The notes under the pieces were generated by a model. It ran no database searches. It saw only the letters and a program-made list of their open reading frames with translations, and was not told where the DNA came from. DNA of 38,840 nucleotides from Pseudohongiella sp. GTDB taxonomy: Bacteria; Pseudomonadota; Gammaproteobacteria; Pseudomonadales; Pseudohongiellaceae. The stretch's first letter is position 1; every line of letters starts with the position of its first letter. The position numbers were made by a program, and so were the translations under genes. The stretch spans positions 1 to 38,840 of the forward strand of contig JAUYSM010000071.1 in assembly GCA_030696315.1 (NCBI GenBank), given 5' to 3'. Shown here one piece after another: positions 1 through 9,383 of this stretch.

Positions 1-3000
1 CCTTCCAGATAAATTTCAGCCTTGCCTGCGTTAGGCCCGGTCCGGTAATAGATGACCAGATCAGAGGCTGTAAATGTAAGTGTTCCGCCGCCTACCGCTG
101 GCAGTTCGCCGCCATCGGTGGTGGTAAACACAACACTGCAATTCAGACTATTGTTATTCGCCGCACAGTCATCCATAACATACAAACCATTGATGTTGAC
201 GTCCTGATAGTTCACCCCAAACACGGCCTCTCCATCAAGGAACAAGGACGCTGTGCCCAGAATCGGGTCATAGCGCACCAAGTCCCAAGGATCAAATACC
301 AGATTATTGGTACCAATGGTGCTGTTGCCGTTGGCAGACATAATAATGTGGCCGTTTTTAAGCAAATGCACGGCATTGATGTCGTCTATGCGATCGCCAT
401 TCACCGCACTGTCATCAAAAAACATGGTGGCAATGTCAGTACTGGGGTCGTAAATGATCAGGTCATCGTTGGAGAAGTTTGATAACCCGCCAATCGTGGT
501 CTGGTCGCCGGGCGTAGACACCGAGAGCAGGAAACGCTCCTGTGAGGCCACAGGTGGACCAACAATCGTGGTGATATCGGTCGCCGCATTATTTGATGGC
601 ACCAGATCAAAATTGCCTGCCCCAACGGTTACTAAGGCTGTATTGGTGATGTTGAAACCCGCGCCACCGGTCACTTCCACATTCAGAGTCAAACTGGTGC
701 TGGCATTCACAGCCAAGGGCGTTAACCCGTTGCTGTTGTAGACGCAACTCAAGGTTGGACTGATGGTGTTACAAGTCCAGTTTGTACCGGTAGCGGAGAT
801 AAAATCCACACCCACAGGCTGTTGGTCGGTAATTGTAAATGGCGCTGTACTGATATCCGGACCCAGATTGGTAACCGTTAACAGATATTGACCAGCCTCG
901 TCTGTTTCCAAGGTACCAATCACTGACTTCTGCATACGCAAGTTAGTGGTGACACCGGTGACCGTGGTCAGCACACTGGCAACGTTGTTGTTACTGACAC
1001 TTTTATCAAATAAGGAATCAATGTCTATAGTGCCACCTTGCGTGTCATTGACATTGTCAAATTGTGGAGCTCTGACACAAGGAGCGGGATCAGGTATGGT
1101 GCCGGTCGTTTCAGGTGCACATACCGCGCCGGAGTGCAACATGCGGACGGTTGCTTTAGCAGAATTGCTTTGCAAGGGGAACACTGCCACGTTGCCAACC
1201 TGAACGTTGAGCGTCAGCGGCGGTAAGCTGTCACCATTCTCCAGTTCGCCGCCGGGATAACTCGCCGCAATGTTGTAAGTACAGGTATATGCACCGGGAT
1301 TAAGCACAACAGTACATGTCCAGTCAGTGCCACTGACATCACCCGCGTTGGCGAATGTCATACCGGTTGGCAATAGACCAGCCACTGTGATCACACCGGT
1401 GGCGGCCCCCGCGATGTTCGTGCCATTACCATTGTTAGTGACATCTACGGTATACGTTCCTGTGCCATTGACTTTGAACGAACCACTTTGGCTGATGAAT
1501 ACTTCAACATCGGCAATCGGGAAGTTGGTAATACTGATCACTTCTGACAACAGCACTACAACGTCTTGCCCCGCACTATAGCGCGTGGTGATTCGTTCAG
1601 CTTCTGAACCAAACTGCGCAAAATCTTCCAGCAATGTGTGACTCAGGTAGTGAGTATCTACGTCGAATCCCCACGTTGAACCAATCCGATTACCATTGCG
1701 ATTTAATTGGACAGCGTTAGGACCGGGGAAGTCGATTTCATAACCGTCGCCGTTGATGCCAGCAGTTGCGTCAAACTCCATGTATCCCGTTGGCCCTAAC
1801 CAATAGATAGGCCGCGTGATGGTGGAGTTAAACTCCGCATTGGATGGATTAAAACTGGTCACCAATGGAACAAAAATCGTTGAATCCAGGCCTGTTGGCC
1901 CTTTTTGCATGCCTAGTGTTTCTTCACCATTTGCCAGTTGTTCGTCACCTTCGAGTGTGACGTGTGTTACTTGTCCGTTTGGCAGCAATTGTGCGGCATC
2001 ATAAGTCGCCATCCGGAAATTTCTGGGTACCAGGGTAAACGCTGAATATTGAAAAGGCTGAAAGCCGTGGAACAGGTTTACCACACGTAAATGTTCGTCA
2101 GGATCACTGTAAATTGCGATCAATGACCAGCCGCCGGCACAGGTACCATTGGTTGTCCAAGGCGTTGTGGTCTGCACCACCAAGTCCTTTAACCGGTATA
2201 ACCCAGAGCCTGCAACAATGTTGGTGACATCCGCATAACCAGCAAAGAAATCCACATTGGATGATGTGGTCCCAACGGCCTGGAATATTTCCTCGGCTAC
2301 CACAGCAACCTCATTACCATCGGGGCCAAATTGAACTTCAGAGACAATATCCGCCGTTTCCCCTGAGCCAGCCCAATATAAAAAGGCAGCTTCAACATTG
2401 GCATTCATAGGCAAGGTCAAAGTTGCCGTAGTCCCGGTAGTAAAGTTAACCATGGAGCAATCAACAGCAGGGTCAACCGTCAATGTTGTGGTAGAAGGCT
2501 GCGTTCGCAGAGAGTTACCAATAGCTCTATAACTTAAAGACCCGGAATAGGTTTCATACAAAATAACCGGTACATAGGAAGTCGCTAGTGGCGTGCCTGC
2601 CACCAGCGGCCTGAATGCGGCCACTACGTGAGCATTCATAGTCGGCGGACTGGTCGCACCCGATTGGAAAGGTTCAGTGATCTCAACCAGACCCGCAGAA
2701 CTGAGCACCCCTGCAGAACCAGCAGTTTTTGTACCACTGTTGTTGAAGGGCGGGCTGTTGACGTTTGCGTTTGCCTGCAAAACCGCTTCGCGATAAGGAG
2801 GATCATTCTGCACACCCGGCACTCGTCCACCCCAAATGCCGGTCAGTGTTGTTGCTGGTTGGGGAGGTCGGTAAAAATAGGCGTCGAGAGACGCATTAGA
2901 TCCGCGATCGTTAGCCACCACGCTAAATACAAAGGAGTTGTTCGCACCCGTTGTGATGCTGGTAACGGCATTGTGTCTGGCGTTCACCACAGGACCAGTA

Positions 3001-6000
3001 TACTTGGAACTGTTAACGGGTCCTTGTGAGGGAATTGGCGCAATTTGTGGGGCGGTTTGCGCAACGCCGGTTACCGACAACAGACAAATGGCTGGCTGCC
3101 CCACACCGCCTGTCAACACGCCCGAGTAGCTGCCTGCTGCTGTAGGCAGATTGGCGTCAAAAATCGCCCATATTTCAGTGGTCACGATAGGCGACTGATC
3201 ATCATTCTCCATACGGACAATGCGCGTCATGTTTTGACCATTAAACTGCGCCACCGTCCCGGTATTGGAATTGCCAATCTGCATGGTTGCCATCAACACC
3301 ATGCGTGATCGCAGCTCTGGCACAGAATTCTGTGCGGGAATGCTGATACTGGTCGATGTGCCTGGGTTGGTGCAGGCTGGTCCTGCAAAAATATTGGGGA
3401 AACAACCGTTATAAAACAGGTTGGGATCAAAGGCGCCGTTCTCGGTAATCAAGCCATCGTCGGCGTCAAAGTTTAAGGTCGCTGGCGTGGTGCTGTAATA
3501 ACGCAGGATGACTTGCCCCGCGTCCGCCGCTGCAAACACATAATCTGCCAGACCAACATCTGGACCGGAAGGCTCAGTCAGCGCACCTTGAGCTGAGGCA
3601 GTCAGCTGCCAGTCACCCCGCGTGCTGTTGGTAGTCAAGCGCATGGTGCCTAGATAGTCGGTGGCAATATTGCCTTCGCTATTGCGCACCCTGAAAGTCA
3701 CCTCGGTGATGCTACAGGCGTTACTGTTCAGGCCATGACTGATTTCAAAGGTACACAATGAAATGACAATATTGCGATCGAAGCTATTATTGGCATCCCT
3801 GGCATCCAGCGTGACACCGTCAGATATGTTGATGTTTACAGGACCGGTCACCGAGCTCAATCTGAATCCCAAGGTCACGACACCGGCATCAGAAAGCTCA
3901 AATTTGTAGGTGGCATTGCCATCTTCGGCAACCGGGTCTGTCAACAAGCCAGTCGATTGCCCAATAGTCTGCCAGGTTCCAAATCCCGTGGTGGTACTCA
4001 GGTTGATGGTACCGGTGTAGTTAGTTATGGTGGTACCGGCACTGTCGACCAGCCGGATGGTGACTTGCTCAATAGAGCATATATCGGATGCGTTGCTATG
4101 TGTCACCCGGAACAGACAGCTGTTAAGCACCAGATTAGGATCAAACTGACCAGATGGCTGCGCCACATTGGCGGCAACAATATTAAAGTTGGCAGTGCCG
4201 GCCTGATTATTCTGATAATTCAGCTTTATCTCACCCGCGTCTGCTATGACAAAACCGTACGACGCCGAGCCCAGATTGGCCTGCGGCGTCAACGTGCCCA
4301 ACGCGTTCGCGGGCACCGAGGTTTTACTCCAGGTTCCGGTGCTGGCCAGTGTCCCGGTGGTACTGAGATTGATTGTGCCGGCATAGGTAGTCATCACGGT
4401 GCCGCCGGTATTGGTGACCCTGATGGTCACCTCTTCAATACGGCAAACATTGCCGTTAGCTTCCGAATGAAAAATCCGGAACTCACAAGCGGTGACAGTC
4501 AGTGTGCCACCGTTACTGTTCACACCATCAATGTCAGGGCCAGTGACATTGAAGGTATAAGCGCCTGCGGCATTGGTATAACCCAGTTGCACAACACCAG
4601 CGTTAGCGACAGTGAAAGTATAGGTAGCAATGCCGTCATTCAGAGTCCCATTGTCAAAGGCACCGGGGGCCGAGAAAGTATTGGCCCAGTTACCCGTTCC
4701 GGGTGTTGCTGTGATCGTAATATTACCGGTAAAAGTGGTAGCCAACTGGTTGAAGTCATTGCGTATGGAAATGGTTGTGGCTGTTGGCGCGCAAACTCCA
4801 CCGCCACCGGGGTGAGAAATTTCAGCAAAAAACGAGGGTTCTATGATTTCAATGGTGTTTGTGACCACAAAGTTGGTCGCAGCATCGCCAGCTACCGCAA
4901 GTTTGAGGGTGTTTAACGAACCAATGGATCCGGTTAGAGTCAAATTGGTGAAGGTTGCAATACCACTGGCGTTGGTGACCGCGGTTGTGGTGCCGCCCAG
5001 GGTAGCCGGCCCAGAGTTAAGGCTGGCAGTGACGGTGACACCTGATACCGGCGCACCGCCGGAAGTCAGCAAGGTGACTGATGGCTGTGTCGGCAACGCT
5101 ATACCTGTATAAGTTTCCGGGCCGGGTTGCTGACCAGTATCAATTTCAAGTGTCGATGGCAGGTATCTGACAATAACAATACCCGAGCCACCATTACCGG
5201 CGTTTGTGTTGCGTGCGCCACCGCCACCGCCACCTGTGTTGGCAGTACCATTTGCGGCCACATTGGCAGCACTGACCAGTCCGACGCCACCGCCTCCAGA
5301 GCCTGCAGCGCCAGGGTTGTCTGCACCTCCACCCCCGCCGCCAGCAAAAGTTCCTTCAAATCGGCTGCTCGATGCGCCCGCACCACCGGCACCACCGTTG
5401 CCATTAGAAACAGCACTTGCGCCTGCTCCGCCGGCGCCGCCACCACCACCGCCTGCTCTTTGATTTGACGTGCCCCGACCCCGGCCATTGCCACCGTCGT
5501 TCCCCTGGGAACCGGCGCCACCAACGCCATTTTCATTTGAGTTGTTATCGCCAGCGCCGCCGCCGCCTCCAGATCCGCCTGCATTGCCGTTGCGCTCAGT
5601 CTGAACGGTGTTGTTACCGGCGCCGCCACCGCCACCACCAGTAGCAGTGAGCGCCCCAAAAGATGAAGGATTGCCATTGGTGCCCTTGGCCGCAACGTTA
5701 TTGCCACCGGTGCCGCCAGCCCCTCCGCTACCTACAACAACATTGACTGAACCCGCCACGGCAACGTTAGTGCTATCCACAAAACCGCCGGCACCACCGC
5801 CACCACCTGTGCTGGAGCCACCCCGCCCACCACCGCCACCACCAGCGACTACCAGAACATCCACACTTGTCACGCCTGGAGGCGGCACAAATGTCCCGTT
5901 ACCCGTAAAGGTATGCACAATGTAACCGGCTGCTGGCCCGGTGCCCGGTGTAGTGACCGTGCCCCCAGTTCCACGTAGGTTTACCGGCCCCGGTATTTGT

Positions 6001-6161
6001 GCATAAACCAACCCCGCCAACGCCAGCAAGCCAACAGACAACAGCACCCGCCGCCAGAGTTTGCTCAGCGCACGGGCTTTTTGTGCATGTTGTCTGCGTC
6101 GGGCGGCTTTATGCGCCTTGCGTCCGGGGGCAGTTATGGGTGAGTCAGGGTTTATTGCCAT
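1..6161 (-). CDS. MshQ-like giant exported protein of the MSHA pilus cluster (3' end beyond window)
   Basis: One open frame runs from ATG at 6161 to the window edge without a stop, giving 2053 residues and no C-terminus. The N-terminus is basic and is followed by a hydrophobic segment (about residues 38-54) ending in VYA before QIPGP, which fits a signal peptide with an extended n-region. A glycine-rich domain follows (about residues 75-335), then an invasin-like Ig domain (about 340-430). Next come cysteine-bracketed beta repeats of roughly 120 residues (457-920). Two DUF11-like repeats lie near residues 1545-1640 and 1740-1830. The last part has repeated D-L-V-x-Y-D-P motifs reminiscent of beta-propeller blades. 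It lies last in the msh gene order, where MshQ is found in Vibrio and Shewanella, so a surface or pilus-associated adhesin role is inferred. The usual C-terminal domain of MshQ cannot be checked here. A GGA lies 5 bases before the start. Confidence 0.75.
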   Translation of the reverse strand, partial: MAINPDSPITAPGRKAHKAARRRQHAQKARALSKLWRRVLLSVGLLALAGLVYAQIPGPVNLRGTGGTVTTPGTGPAAGYIVHTFTGNGTFVPPPGVTSVDVLVVAGGGGGGRGGSSTGGGGGAGGFVDSTNVAVAGSVNVVVGSGGAGGTGGNNVAAKGTNGNPSSFGALTATGGGGGGAGNNTVQTERNGNAGGSGGGGGAGDNNSNENGVGGAGSQGNDGGNGRGRGTSNQRAGGGGGGAGGAGASAVSNGNGGAGGAGASSSRFEGTFAGGGGGGADNPGAAGSGGGGVGLVSAANVAANGTANTGGGGGGARNTNAGNGGSGIVIVRYLPSTLEIDTGQQPGPETYTGIALPTQPSVTLLTSGGAPVSGVTVTASLNSGPATLGGTTTAVTNASGIATFTNLTLTGSIGSLNTLKLAVAGDAATNFVVTNTIEIIEPSFFAEISHPGGGGVCAPTATTISIRNDFNQLATTFTGNITITATPGTGNWANTFSAPGAFDNGTLNDGIATYTFTVANAGVVQLGYTNAAGAYTFNVTGPDIDGVNSNGGTLTVTACEFRIFHSEANGNVCRIEEVTIRVTNTGGTVMTTYAGTINLSTTGTLASTGTWSKTSVPANALGTLTPQANLGSASYGFVIADAGEIKLNYQNNQAGTANFNIVAANVAQPSGQFDPNLVLNSCLFRVTHSNASDICSIEQVTIRLVDSAGTTITNYTGTINLSTTTGFGTWQTIGQSTGLLTDPVAEDGNATYKFELSDAGVVTLGFRLSSVTGPVNINISDGVTLDARDANNSFDRNIVISLCTFEISHGLNSNACSITEVTFRVRNSEGNIATDYLGTMRLTTNSTRGDWQLTASAQGALTEPSGPDVGLADYVFAAADAGQVILRYYSTTPATLNFDADDGLITENGAFDPNLFYNGCFPNIFAGPACTNPGTSTSISIPAQNSVPELRSRMVLMATMQIGNSNTGTVAQFNGQNMTRIVRMENDDQSPIVTTEIWAIFDANLPTAAGSYSGVLTGGVGQPAICLLSVTGVAQTAPQIAPIPSQGPVNSSKYTGPVVNARHNAVTSITTGANNSFVFSVVANDRGSNASLDAYFYRPPQPATTLTGIWGGRVPGVQNDPPYREAVLQANANVNSPPFNNSGTKTAGSAGVLSSAGLVEITEPFQSGATSPPTMNAHVVAAFRPLVAGTPLATSYVPVILYETYSGSLSYRAIGNSLRTQPSTTTLTVDPAVDCSMVNFTTGTTATLTLPMNANVEAAFLYWAGSGETADIVSEVQFGPDGNEVAVVAEEIFQAVGTTSSNVDFFAGYADVTNIVAGSGLYRLKDLVVQTTTPWTTNGTCAGGWSLIAIYSDPDEHLRVVNLFHGFQPFQYSAFTLVPRNFRMATYDAAQLLPNGQVTHVTLEGDEQLANGEETLGMQKGPTGLDSTIFVPLVTSFNPSNAEFNSTITRPIYWLGPTGYMEFDATAGINGDGYEIDFPGPNAVQLNRNGNRIGSTWGFDVDTHYLSHTLLEDFAQFGSEAERITTRYSAGQDVVVLLSEVISITNFPIADVEVFISQSGSFKVNGTGTYTVDVTNNGNGTNIAGAATGVITVAGLLPTGMTFANAGDVSGTDWTCTVVLNPGAYTCTYNIAASYPGGELENGDSLPPLTLNVQVGNVAVFPLQSNSAKATVRMLHSGAVCAPETTGTIPDPAPCVRAPQFDNVNDTQGGTIDIDSLFDKSVSNNNVASVLTTVTGVTTNLRMQKSVIGTLETDEAGQYLLTVTNLGPDISTAPFTITDQQPVGVDFISATGTNWTCNTISPTLSCVYNSNGLTPLAVNASTSLTLNVEVTGGAGFNITNTALVTVGAGNFDLVPSNNAATDITTIVGPPVASQERFLLSVSTPGDQTTIGGLSNFSNDDLIIYDPSTDIATMFFDDSAVNGDRIDDINAVHLLKNGHIIMSANGNSTIGTNNLVFDPWDLVRYDPILGTASLFLDGEAVFGVNYQDVNINGLYVMDDCAANNNSLNCSVVFTTTDGGELPAVGGGTLTFTASDLVIYYRTGPNAGKAEIYLE
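3402..4793 (-). repeat. Tandem cysteine-bracketed beta repeats in the MshQ-like protein
   Basis: Cys codons at 4793, 4487, 4118, 3755 and 3404 (minus strand) divide the protein into units of 102, 123, 121 and 117 residues. The three later units begin C-x-F-x-I/V-x-H and have a second Cys about 14 residues on, then a V-T-I/F-R core, a Y-x-G-T motif and a T/S-G-x-W motif. The first unit is degenerate. This looks like a tandem array of Ig-like domains, each with a possible disulfide. The repeat is clear in the translation but diverged at DNA level. Confidence 0.8.
5170..5850 (-). repeat. Glycine-rich low-complexity segment of the MshQ-like gene
   Basis: The plus strand shows runs of CCGCC, CCACC and GCCACC. 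Read on the minus strand these encode many GGGGGG, GGAGG and GNGG motifs over about 230 residues. It starts after V-D-V-L-V-V-A-G, the usual opening of bacterial glycine-rich surface domains, and ends at G-S-G-I-V-I-V-R. The bias produces long spurious open frames on both strands here. Confidence 0.8.
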
Positions 6162-6392
6162 TGTTCCAGGTTTCAAGTCTCTTGGGCTTGCTATCGTGGT
6201 ATCCGATAATATTTATTGTTTATTAACTAGTTGCGCATTGTATCCAATCACCGTGCACTAAGCAGGTCAATCGGGGACTGCCCCGGCTTTTATTCCCTAA
6301 ATAGACCCGATGATACTATTTAACTGATTGCAAATTGTGGCCACCGAACACAGAATACCGAAGCACGGCACCCAAACCCATTGAGGCTAACC
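6162..6392. other. Divergent intergenic region between the mshQ-like gene and the small plus-strand gene
   Basis: This 231-bp gap separates two divergent starts, so promoters for both are expected. It contains a short hairpin with arms CGGGG (6272-6276) and CCCCG (6281-6285) followed on the plus strand by GCTTTTATT, which could be a weak terminator or a structured element. No convincing pair of -35 and -10 boxes was found. Confidence 0.4.
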
Positions 6393-6689
6393 ATGGAAAC
6401 GGAATACAAAATTATACAAGCCACCACGCCACATTTTGCCAACAACCAGAACCTCAGCCGCGTGATGGCGGAAGAATCTCAGGCTGGCTGGACACTGGTC
6501 GAAAAATTCGACAACTATAAAATCCGTGTGCAGCGCAGTATCAGCCATCGCGCCTCCGACGCGGGGCGCGCTATCGACCCGTATCGTACCCAGGTCGGCC
6601 CAAGCAACATCCTGACTTATAGTGCAGCTGCCGCCGTTACCCTGGCGATTGTTTACATGATATTCCGCGCAGTCGGCGCCTTGCCGTAA
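6393..6689 (+). CDS. Small DUF4177-like protein with one membrane segment, function unknown
   Basis: 98 residues from ATG at 6393, chosen because GAGG lies 6 bases upstream; an in-frame TTG at 6381 is less likely. Residues about 4-50 start with E-Y-K-I-I and contain G-W-T-L-V-E, the pattern seen in small DUF4177-type domains (a strand, a helix, then G-W-E-L-V). A hydrophobic segment (about 73-95) forms a single C-terminal membrane anchor. The gene is on the plus strand, opposite to the msh genes on either side, and splits mshP from the mshQ-like gene. The family match is by eye and moderate. No function can be given. Confidence 0.65.
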   Translation: METEYKIIQATTPHFANNQNLSRVMAEESQAGWTLVEKFDNYKIRVQRSISHRASDAGRAIDPYRTQVGPSNILTYSAAAAVTLAIVYMIFRAVGALP

Positions 6690-6739
6690 ACCTGGTCGAT
6701 TGCATCGCAGACCGGCATGCTCAAGCTCAGCCGCGCAGC

Positions 6740-7219
6740 TCAGAAACTGGTTCTGACCTGCACCGTTCTGCTCACCTCACCACAAATGCCTTGGCTGCTG
6801 ATGGTGTAGTACTCTGTTCCACTGACATCTGCATCAATATTACAACTGACTTCTGCGCGACAATTCGCCAATCCATCCACGGCAAAATTGTAAACACGTG
6901 GGCTGCCAACATTATTCGGACAAATCGCATTTACGTTGTATAACGGGAACTCATTGGGCGGAAACAAGGCATTCATGGCGAACCCTGCGCCAGACTCAGC
7001 CGCATAAAATGCCCTTGTCAGCTGAGTTTCTTCCTCAAAGGTATCCGAATTCTGAGACACCAGCCAATTGATCGCCGCCGCGATAGACACCAGCAAGGTG
7101 ATCACAAAAATAGCCGCCGGCAATCCCAGCCCGCGCTGATAAAACGATAGACCGCCTGCACCTGTTATTTTGTGGCGCGTTTTGTCATCACATGCTTGTT
7201 GACCACGATCAGGGTACAT
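6740..7219 (-). CDS. mshP: MSHA biogenesis protein MshP
   Basis: 159 residues. After a polar leader comes R-G-L-G-L-P-A-A-I-F-V-I-T and a hydrophobic helix (about 30-53), then F-Y-A-A-E-S-G-A, a motif typical of MshP/PilX-like minor pilin proteins. Cys residues near the C-terminus may pair. The ATG at 7219 overlaps the end of mshO by 11 bases; no other in-frame start is available between it and the helix. It is probably a minor pilin-like component of the MSHA pilus. Its neighbour on the promoter-distal side is a gene in the opposite orientation, so this may be the last gene of the pilin transcript. Confidence 0.85.
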   Translation of the reverse strand: MYPDRGQQACDDKTRHKITGAGGLSFYQRGLGLPAAIFVITLLVSIAAAINWLVSQNSDTFEEETQLTRAFYAAESGAGFAMNALFPPNEFPLYNVNAICPNNVGSPRVYNFAVDGLANCRAEVSCNIDADVSGTEYYTISSQGICGEVSRTVQVRTSF

Positions 7220-8084
7220 TTCGCATCAGCACCTCATGTTTGAGTCTTACCACATCATTGGACTCTGTAAAATTCAACTCCATCGATACAATCGCATTTC
7301 GCCTGAGCGTGGGCGCCATCAATGCAAATGCCGTCAGCCCCGTATTATCCAGTCGATCACTGATCAATACCCGATCCGGCAACGCCGAAGGTAGCCTGCG
7401 ACTGGGCAAGGGACTTGCGACATCACAGGAATTGGTAGCAGGGGTGCACTGCGTCAGCTCTACACCATAGTTGGCGTAGCGGTACAAGAGATTACCCACT
7501 ACACAAAAACTCACGGGATCCTGCGCGATGTAGATACGGTCAACCGGTGAGCGGCGGGGGAAACGGTGGCTGGCATCCAATGTAATCGTAACAATGCCGT
7601 CTGCACCGCCGGTGTCCACAATACTGTCCAGCGGTGCCATTGGCGAGCGGTTATCCAGATCATACAAATCGGCGGTATTGATGGGATAAATCACCGCATA
7701 CTCGTCTGCCCCACTGCTGAGCAGTAATGGGGGATTAAAATCGATAGAGGTAATGGTCGTACCCCCCGAGCCGGTGAATGGCGCGCTCAGATAATTACTG
7801 GCCCCCAGAAACGGGACGAATTCCATACACTGATCACCGTTCGGTTGTGCCGCAGTAACCCGAATACTGTTAGGCACGGCGTTGTGCAACTCCATGGCGA
7901 TACGATCGACCACCACCCGCCCGGAACTGGACAGTTTGTTGCGGTTGCCACTACTGACAAAGCCGTTTACTGCGTCGCCAATGTAACTGATTACGCCCAC
8001 CGCAATAATGCTGGAGATCAGGATGGCAACAACCATCTCGATCAAGGTAAATCCAGTCATGTCAGGGTAAGTTCGCTTTTGCAT
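7209..8084 (-). CDS. mshO: MSHA minor prepilin MshO
   Basis: 291 residues with a short leader ending in G before F-T-L-I-E-M, a class III prepilin peptidase site (Gly at -1, Phe at +1, Glu at +5) followed by a hydrophobic helix. The long C-terminal part with several Cys is typical of MshO/PilW-size minor pilins. The ATG at 8084 shares one base with the mshD stop (TGATG arrangement), which points to translational coupling. MshO is thought to help start or cap the pilus. Identification rests on the prepilin signature, length and place in the cluster. Confidence 0.88.
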   Translation of the reverse strand: MQKRTYPDMTGFTLIEMVVAILISSIIAVGVISYIGDAVNGFVSSGNRNKLSSSGRVVVDRIAMELHNAVPNSIRVTAAQPNGDQCMEFVPFLGASNYLSAPFTGSGGTTITSIDFNPPLLLSSGADEYAVIYPINTADLYDLDNRSPMAPLDSIVDTGGADGIVTITLDASHRFPRRSPVDRIYIAQDPVSFCVVGNLLYRYANYGVELTQCTPATNSCDVASPLPSRRLPSALPDRVLISDRLDNTGLTAFALMAPTLRRNAIVSMELNFTESNDVVRLKHEVLMRNVP

Positions 8085-8674
8085 CAGAAATTTGCCTTAT
8101 ACACGTCATATACCCAGCCTTCCCTGCGACTCACATGGGTAACGGTCACTCGAATATGTTTGGCATCTTCTTCATCATCCAGATCGTTCAACGCAGTGGT
8201 CAACAGCTCTTCGGGCTCGCCTACGCTTTGCTGCATATAACGCACACTGACTTGAACCCGAAAATTGCCGTATCCGTCACGGTCATTGCCTTCAGCATCC
8301 TGTAGGGGAGTTGTCTGCTCAAAACCTTCATCCAGACCATGGTAATCATCCACATCGTCGTAGTCTTCGCGGCATTCGCGGTTACTGGAGACGCCACAGG
8401 TGCCCCCCAGATCCGGACCAAAATCGACTTCATCGGTGCAGTTTGTTCGGCATGGAGGTATCCCCCTTGCTGAAGAGTGCTCGTCAAAACGACGTGACAG
8501 AATTTCATCCAGATAACTTTGTGCCAGCGCAACCGCACGTGTCTCCAGCATGACATCAGAGCTGCGCGAGATTCCCCCTGAGATAGCGGCAGTAACACCA
8601 ATCAGCGCAATCGACAGGATCACGATCACCGCGATCAGCTCAATTAATGTGACCCCGCGTTGAGTTTGTTTCAT
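8084..8674 (-). CDS. mshD: MSHA minor prepilin MshD
   Basis: 196 residues when started at ATG 8674, which overlaps the mshC stop as ATGA. A longer frame upstream to 8719 would add 15 residues before the prepilin leader and is unlikely. The leader MKQTQRG precedes V-T-L-I-E-L, a prepilin peptidase site with Glu at +5, and a hydrophobic helix follows. The middle contains four Cys and an acidic run (EDYDDVDDYH). The combination fits MshD, a PilV-like minor pilin. Confidence 0.88.
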   Translation of the reverse strand: MKQTQRGVTLIELIAVIVILSIALIGVTAAISGGISRSSDVMLETRAVALAQSYLDEILSRRFDEHSSARGIPPCRTNCTDEVDFGPDLGGTCGVSSNRECREDYDDVDDYHGLDEGFEQTTPLQDAEGNDRDGYGNFRVQVSVRYMQQSVGEPEELLTTALNDLDDEEDAKHIRVTVTHVSRREGWVYDVYKANF

Positions 8675-9210
8675 GGCAGGCAGTCCCCCACATAGGCAAA
8701 ACCCGATGGAGACCAGCAAACAGACATGGCCGGGCTATCATTAATACACAGACGCACTGCGGTTGTGATTGCTTGCGGGAAACCGGGCGAACCCGTGACC
8801 CCACCGGTCTTCAGATCACCCAGCGAATCATAATTCAGCACCAGCGGCGCGGCATTGGTCACCGCAAATCCACCCGCCGTCACGCTGCAACTGTCCAGTT
8901 CATTCACGTCGGCACGCATGCTCACGGTAGCCAGATCCATACGGCTGATCTGGACCTGCCCCGCGCCATCATCCAGGCGGACTTCGATGAGATCGCCCAC
9001 GGGCTGAATAGTGAGCGTAACGTCATTTCGGCCGACAGCCTTTTGTTGAGCAGAGCGAGCCAGTGACACCACCTGATCACGAGTAATGGGGGGATTGTAA
9101 CTGTCACTGCGCAGGAATCTTGACATGGCAACGGACGAAATAATGCCCAGCACTACGATGGCAATAATCAGTTCCACGATCGAAAAACCCTGATTGCGCC
9201 TTGCTGTCAT
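8671..9210 (-). CDS. mshC: MSHA minor prepilin MshC
   Basis: 179 residues. The leader MTARRNQG is followed by F-S-I-V-E-L and a hydrophobic helix, so this is a type IV prepilin with the cut expected after Gly8. Cys residues occur in the C-terminal half. It is the first gene after the mshA terminator and couples to mshD through an ATGA overlap. MshC in the same position in Vibrio is a minor pilin needed for assembly. Confidence 0.87.
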   Translation of the reverse strand: MTARRNQGFSIVELIIAIVVLGIISSVAMSRFLRSDSYNPPITRDQVVSLARSAQQKAVGRNDVTLTIQPVGDLIEVRLDDGAGQVQISRMDLATVSMRADVNELDSCSVTAGGFAVTNAAPLVLNYDSLGDLKTGGVTGSPGFPQAITTAVRLCINDSPAMSVCWSPSGFAYVGDCLP

Positions 9211-9280
9211 GAATTTACCTTGAGCCGGGAGCCATGCTGGAGGTCAGTAGCATGTATGCGTATGCAAAGCATGCTACTTC

Positions 9281-9323
9281 AAAAAGCATCAAGCCGGAAA
9301 CGCTAGGCGAGTCCGGCTTGATG
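9281..9323 (-). terminator. Intrinsic terminator or attenuator after mshA
   Basis: A perfect 12-bp inverted repeat (9287-9298 and 9312-9323, arms CATCAAGCCGGA / TCCGGCTTGATG) encloses a 13-base loop. On the minus strand it is followed one base later by TTTTT (9285-9281). It lies 60 bases behind the mshA stop and before mshC, so it should cut most transcripts after the major pilin while letting some read through to the minor pilins. Confidence 0.85.
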
Positions 9324-9383
9324 TTTAGTCCATGAATCTCTCAGATCTACCGGTTTGGAGTTACCGAGAGATGTCATGAAGTT

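Noticed and set aside
3402-4793. Regular spacing suggesting a CRISPR array
   Set aside because: The period is about 350 bp and the repeat is at protein level, so these are domain repeats.
3957-4916. A 319-residue plus-strand open frame
   Set aside because: It lies fully inside the mshQ-like gene on the other strand, has no family features and shares the repeat bias of that gene.
5099-5707. A 202-residue minus-strand open frame in the glycine-rich region
   Set aside because: It is an alternative frame of the glycine-rich repeats; the mshQ-like frame is continuous through it.
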